A stretch of DNA of 8,558 bases from NCBI GenBank assembly GCA_007119835.1, contig SKOX01000170.1:1-8558 (forward strand). The letters are read 5' to 3'. The stretch is from Paracoccaceae bacterium (lineage in GTDB: Bacteria; Pseudomonadota; Alphaproteobacteria; Rhodobacterales; Rhodobacteraceae). Shown here in pieces: positions 6,399 through 8,558 of this stretch. A program made the position numbers and the translations under genes. Each line of letters begins with the position of its first letter. The stretch's first letter is position 1. The notes under the pieces were generated by a model. It ran no database searches, was not told where the DNA came from, and saw only the letters and a list, made by a program, of their open reading frames with translations.

Positions 6399-6995
6399 AT
6401 GCTGAAGATCGTGCACAGCATCGACCGGCTGAACATTCTCGTCGGCAAGCTCTTCGGCTGGCTGATCCTCGTCATGGTCGGGGTGATCCTCTACGAGGTG
6501 TTCCTGCGCTACGTGCTGCGCACGCCGACGGCCTGGGCCTACGATATGGGCTACATGCTCTACGGCGCGATCTTCATCATGGCCGGGGCCTACGCGCTCA
6601 GCGTCGCCGCCCATGTCCGCGGCGACGTGATCTACCGTCTGTGGAGCCCGCGCGTGCAGGCGGTGCTCGACCTCCTGCTCTATCTCCTGTTCTTCTTTCC
6701 CGCGATCGTCGCGCTGATCTATGCGGGCTACTTCTTTGCCGAGTTCTCCTGGCGGATCGGAGAGCGTAGCTCCTCCGGGCCGGGCGGGCCGCCCGTCTAC
6801 CACTTCAAGACGCTGATCCCTCTCGCTGCGGCCTTCCTCTTCGTGCAGGGCCTGGCCGAGGTGCTTCGCTGCGTGATGTGCATCCGCGACAACAACTGGC
6901 CGGCCCGCCTCCGCGACGTGCAGGAGGTCGACGTCGAGGCCGCCAAGCGCATCCTCGGAGGCGCCGACATCGACAACAAGGGCGTCACGCGATGA
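6399..6995 (+). CDS. dctQ: TRAP transporter small permease, DctQ family
   Basis: A 198-residue inner-membrane protein that pairs with the large DctM subunit in an ion-driven uptake system. Four hydrophobic segments are visible at about 17-38, 51-70, 88-112 and 137-158. Between the second and third lies HVRGDVIYR (72-80), a typical DctQ motif. The segment PTAWAYDMGYMLYG (43-56) is also characteristic. A charged cytoplasmic tail of ~40 residues (from CIRDNNWPARL) ends the protein. Two starts are possible, ATG at 6390 (adds Met-Cys-Arg) and ATG at 6399. AAAGGG at 6383-6388 is only 1 base from the first but 10 from the second, so 6399 is preferred. The stop codon overlaps the dctM start as ATGA (6992-6995), implying coupled translation. 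Confidence 0.92.
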   Translation: MLKIVHSIDRLNILVGKLFGWLILVMVGVILYEVFLRYVLRTPTAWAYDMGYMLYGAIFIMAGAYALSVAAHVRGDVIYRLWSPRVQAVLDLLLYLLFFFPAIVALIYAGYFFAEFSWRIGERSSSGPGGPPVYHFKTLIPLAAAFLFVQGLAEVLRCVMCIRDNNWPARLRDVQEVDVEAAKRILGGADIDNKGVTR

Positions 6996-8320
6996 TGTTC
7001 GGTCTGACCAACCCCGAGGTCGGGATCCTGATGCTCGGGATGCTGATCCTGCTGATCCTGCTCGGCTTCCCGATCGCCTTTACGCTGATCGCCATGGCGC
7101 TGGGCTTCGGCTACTACGCGATCGGGCCCGCGATCTTCAATCTGCTCGTACAGCGCACCTATGGCGTGATGTCGAACCAGGTGCTGATCGCCGTGCCGCT
7201 GTTTCTCTTCATGGGCTACATGGTCGAGCGGGCAAACATCCTCGACAAGCTCTTCGGCGCGCTACAGGTGGCCACCCGCAACGTGCCGGGCTCCCTTGCC
7301 GTCGCCTCGCTGGTGACCTGCGCTCTCTTCGCGACCGCGACCGGCATCGTCGGCGCCGTCGTGACGCTGATGGGGCTGCTCGCGTTGCCTGCCATGCTGA
7401 ACGCCGGCTACGACCGCAAGCTCGCGGCGGGCGTGATCTGCGCCGGCGGCTGCCTCGGCATCCTCATTCCGCCGTCGATCATGCTGATCCTCTATGGCGC
7501 GACATCCGGCGTCTCCGTCGTCCGGCTCTATGCCGCCGCGCTCTTCCCGGGAATGATGCTCGCGGGCCTCTACATCCTGCTCATCATGGTGCGCGCCTGG
7601 CTGAATCCGGCGCTCGCGCCGAAGCCGGCCCTCGCCGACCGGAAGATCCCGATCGCGCGGGTCGCCCTGGACCTGGCGACGTCCTTCTTTCCGCTCGCCT
7701 TCCTGATCCTCGCGGTGCTCGGCGCGATCCTCTTCGGCGTCGCGACGCCGCACGAGGCCGCGGCGATGGGCGCGGCGGGCGCCATCCTGCTCGCGCTCGG
7801 CTATCGCGCGATGACGTTTGGGCGACTGAAGGAATCGGTGTTTCTCACGGCGAAGTCGACGGCGATGGTCTGCTGGCTCTTCGTCGGATCCTGGGCCTTC
7901 TCGTCGGTCTTCTCGCTGCTCGGCGGGCACAGCGTCATCGCGCACTGGATCTCGCTCCTCGACCTGACCACGCTGCAATTCCTCATCATGGCGCAGATCG
8001 TGATCTTCCTGCTCGGCTGGCCGCTGGAGTGGACCGAGATCATCGTGATCTTCGTGCCGATCTTTCTGCCGCTCCTGCCGGCCTTCGGGGTCGATCCCCT
8101 GTTCTTCGGGGTGCTGATCGCGCTTAACATCCAGACGTCGTTCCTGACGCCGCCGATGGCGATGTCGGCCTTCTACCTCAAGGGGGTGGCGCCGCAGTTG
8201 GATCTCATGCTGATCTTCCGCGGAATCCTGCCGTTCCTCGCCATGGTGTTCGTCGCGATGATACTCTTCTACACCTTCCCGGCGATCGGGCTCTGGCTGC
8301 CCGGCTACCTTTACGGCTGA
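6992..8320 (+). CDS. dctM: TRAP transporter large permease, DctM family
   Basis: A 442-residue inner-membrane protein, the ion-coupled transport subunit of the TRAP system, with about a dozen hydrophobic segments across its length. The family's most conserved element, GCLGILIPPS, is at residues 153-162, following ATATGIVGAVVTLMGLLALP (114-133). The second half repeats the design with LGWPLEWTEIIVIFVPIFLP (341-360) and NIQTSFLTPPMAMSAFYLKG (379-398). It ends in the plain sequence LPGYLYG. ATG at 6992 overlaps the dctQ stop; AAGGG (6978-6982) is 9 bases upstream, so this start is preferred over the adjacent ATG at 6995. An open frame extends further upstream inside dctQ but is Arg-rich and not part of the gene. 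Its sequence style matches the FcbT3/TakM-type permeases expected to work with the TakP/FcbT1-like binding protein at 5114. Confidence 0.95.
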   Translation: MMFGLTNPEVGILMLGMLILLILLGFPIAFTLIAMALGFGYYAIGPAIFNLLVQRTYGVMSNQVLIAVPLFLFMGYMVERANILDKLFGALQVATRNVPGSLAVASLVTCALFATATGIVGAVVTLMGLLALPAMLNAGYDRKLAAGVICAGGCLGILIPPSIMLILYGATSGVSVVRLYAAALFPGMMLAGLYILLIMVRAWLNPALAPKPALADRKIPIARVALDLATSFFPLAFLILAVLGAILFGVATPHEAAAMGAAGAILLALGYRAMTFGRLKESVFLTAKSTAMVCWLFVGSWAFSSVFSLLGGHSVIAHWISLLDLTTLQFLIMAQIVIFLLGWPLEWTEIIVIFVPIFLPLLPAFGVDPLFFGVLIALNIQTSFLTPPMAMSAFYLKGVAPQLDLMLIFRGILPFLAMVFVAMILFYTFPAIGLWLPGYLYG

Positions 8321-8360
8321 CGCGTCGTGGGTGGCAGCCGCATGTGAAGGCGCTGGCCCG

Positions 8361-8382
8361 GCGTGTCCACATCTGGACACGC
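8361..8382 (+). terminator. Hairpin after dctM, possible operon terminator
   Basis: GCGTGTCCA (8361-8369) pairs perfectly over 9 bp with TGGACACGC (8374-8382) around the loop CATC, starting 41 bases after the dctM stop. A G-T and a C-G pair can extend the stem by two. No T run follows on either strand, so it is not a textbook intrinsic terminator; it may stop transcription weakly, protect the mRNA 3' end, or be a protein-binding dyad. Confidence 0.45.
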
Positions 8383-8474
8383 TGCGAGCCTCTGGCTCTG
8401 AGGGAAAAAGCGTCAACGCGTGAAAGCGCTAATGCGGGCGAGGCGTGGCCGGGCGGTGGCTGGCCTCGCCGGGA

Positions 8475-8558
8475 TCATCCGCCCGCCGCGGCTGCCAGCA
8501 TCCGATCGCGGCGGCCGGTGTCGACGACTGGCCCCTCGAGCGCGGCGGCGCGGCCGCG
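8475..8558 (-). CDS. Possible C-terminal end of a leftward gene (partial, unidentified)
   Basis: Read on the minus strand, the last 84 bases form an open frame entering from the right edge and ending in TGA at 8475. It encodes 27 residues containing ALEGPVVDTGRRDRMLAAAA. The composition looks more like a real protein than the Arg-rich readings of the other frames, and a converging gene would fit the hairpin at 8361-8382. However, the piece is too short to identify, and the other two minus-strand frames are also open for most of this stretch. No function is proposed. Confidence 0.25.
   Translation of the reverse strand, partial: RGRAAALEGPVVDTGRRDRMLAAAAGG

Noticed and set aside
7262..8416. 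A 384-codon minus-strand open frame opposite dctM
   Set aside because: Extreme Arg/Glu/His/Asp composition is the usual antisense image of a membrane protein; no domain is visible.
8432..8558. Plus-strand open frame beginning with ATG at 8432 and running off the right edge
   Set aside because: The encoded sequence is very Arg-rich with unfavoured codons and there is no ribosome binding site, so it looks like a shadow frame.

Overview
The window is very GC-rich (G or C at most third codon positions) and fits an alphaproteobacterium, most likely of the Rhodobacterales or a neighbouring group. This rests on the serS-surE-pcm-nlpD gene order, a TRAP transporter whose binding protein carries a twin-arginine signal, and the codon bias. 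The species cannot be named from the sequence.

Left part (1-1691): arfB, a ribosome-rescue peptidyl-tRNA hydrolase, runs rightward and ends at a good intrinsic terminator (428-461). It converges with the end of a leftward housekeeping cluster. Middle part (534-4759, all on the minus strand, read right to left): serS (seryl-tRNA synthetase), a 247-base gap, surE (survival nucleotidase), pcm (isoaspartyl protein repair methyltransferase) and an NlpD-like lipoprotein with two LysM domains and a LytM domain. The surE and pcm genes abut or overlap, and pcm is followed closely by the nlpD-like gene. The LytM domain has lost three of the four residues expected to bind zinc, so it is probably a regulator of cell-wall amidases, not an enzyme.

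Right part (4760-8320): a 354-base divergent control region separates serS from a rightward three-gene TRAP transporter operon, dctP (Tat-exported binding protein), dctQ (small permease) and dctM (large permease). The binding protein resembles the TakP/FcbT1 branch, whose known members bind small organic acids, but its substrate cannot be read from the sequence. A perfect hairpin lies just before the dctP ribosome binding site, an 11-bp GC hairpin sits between dctP and dctQ, and dctQ and dctM overlap by ATGA. A 9-bp hairpin follows dctM. The last ~85 bases may hold the end of another leftward gene, but the evidence is thin.

I found no mobile element, CRISPR array, RNA gene or clearly new system. 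The points most worth a second look are the catalytically degraded LytM protein and the RNA/DNA hairpins around dctP.
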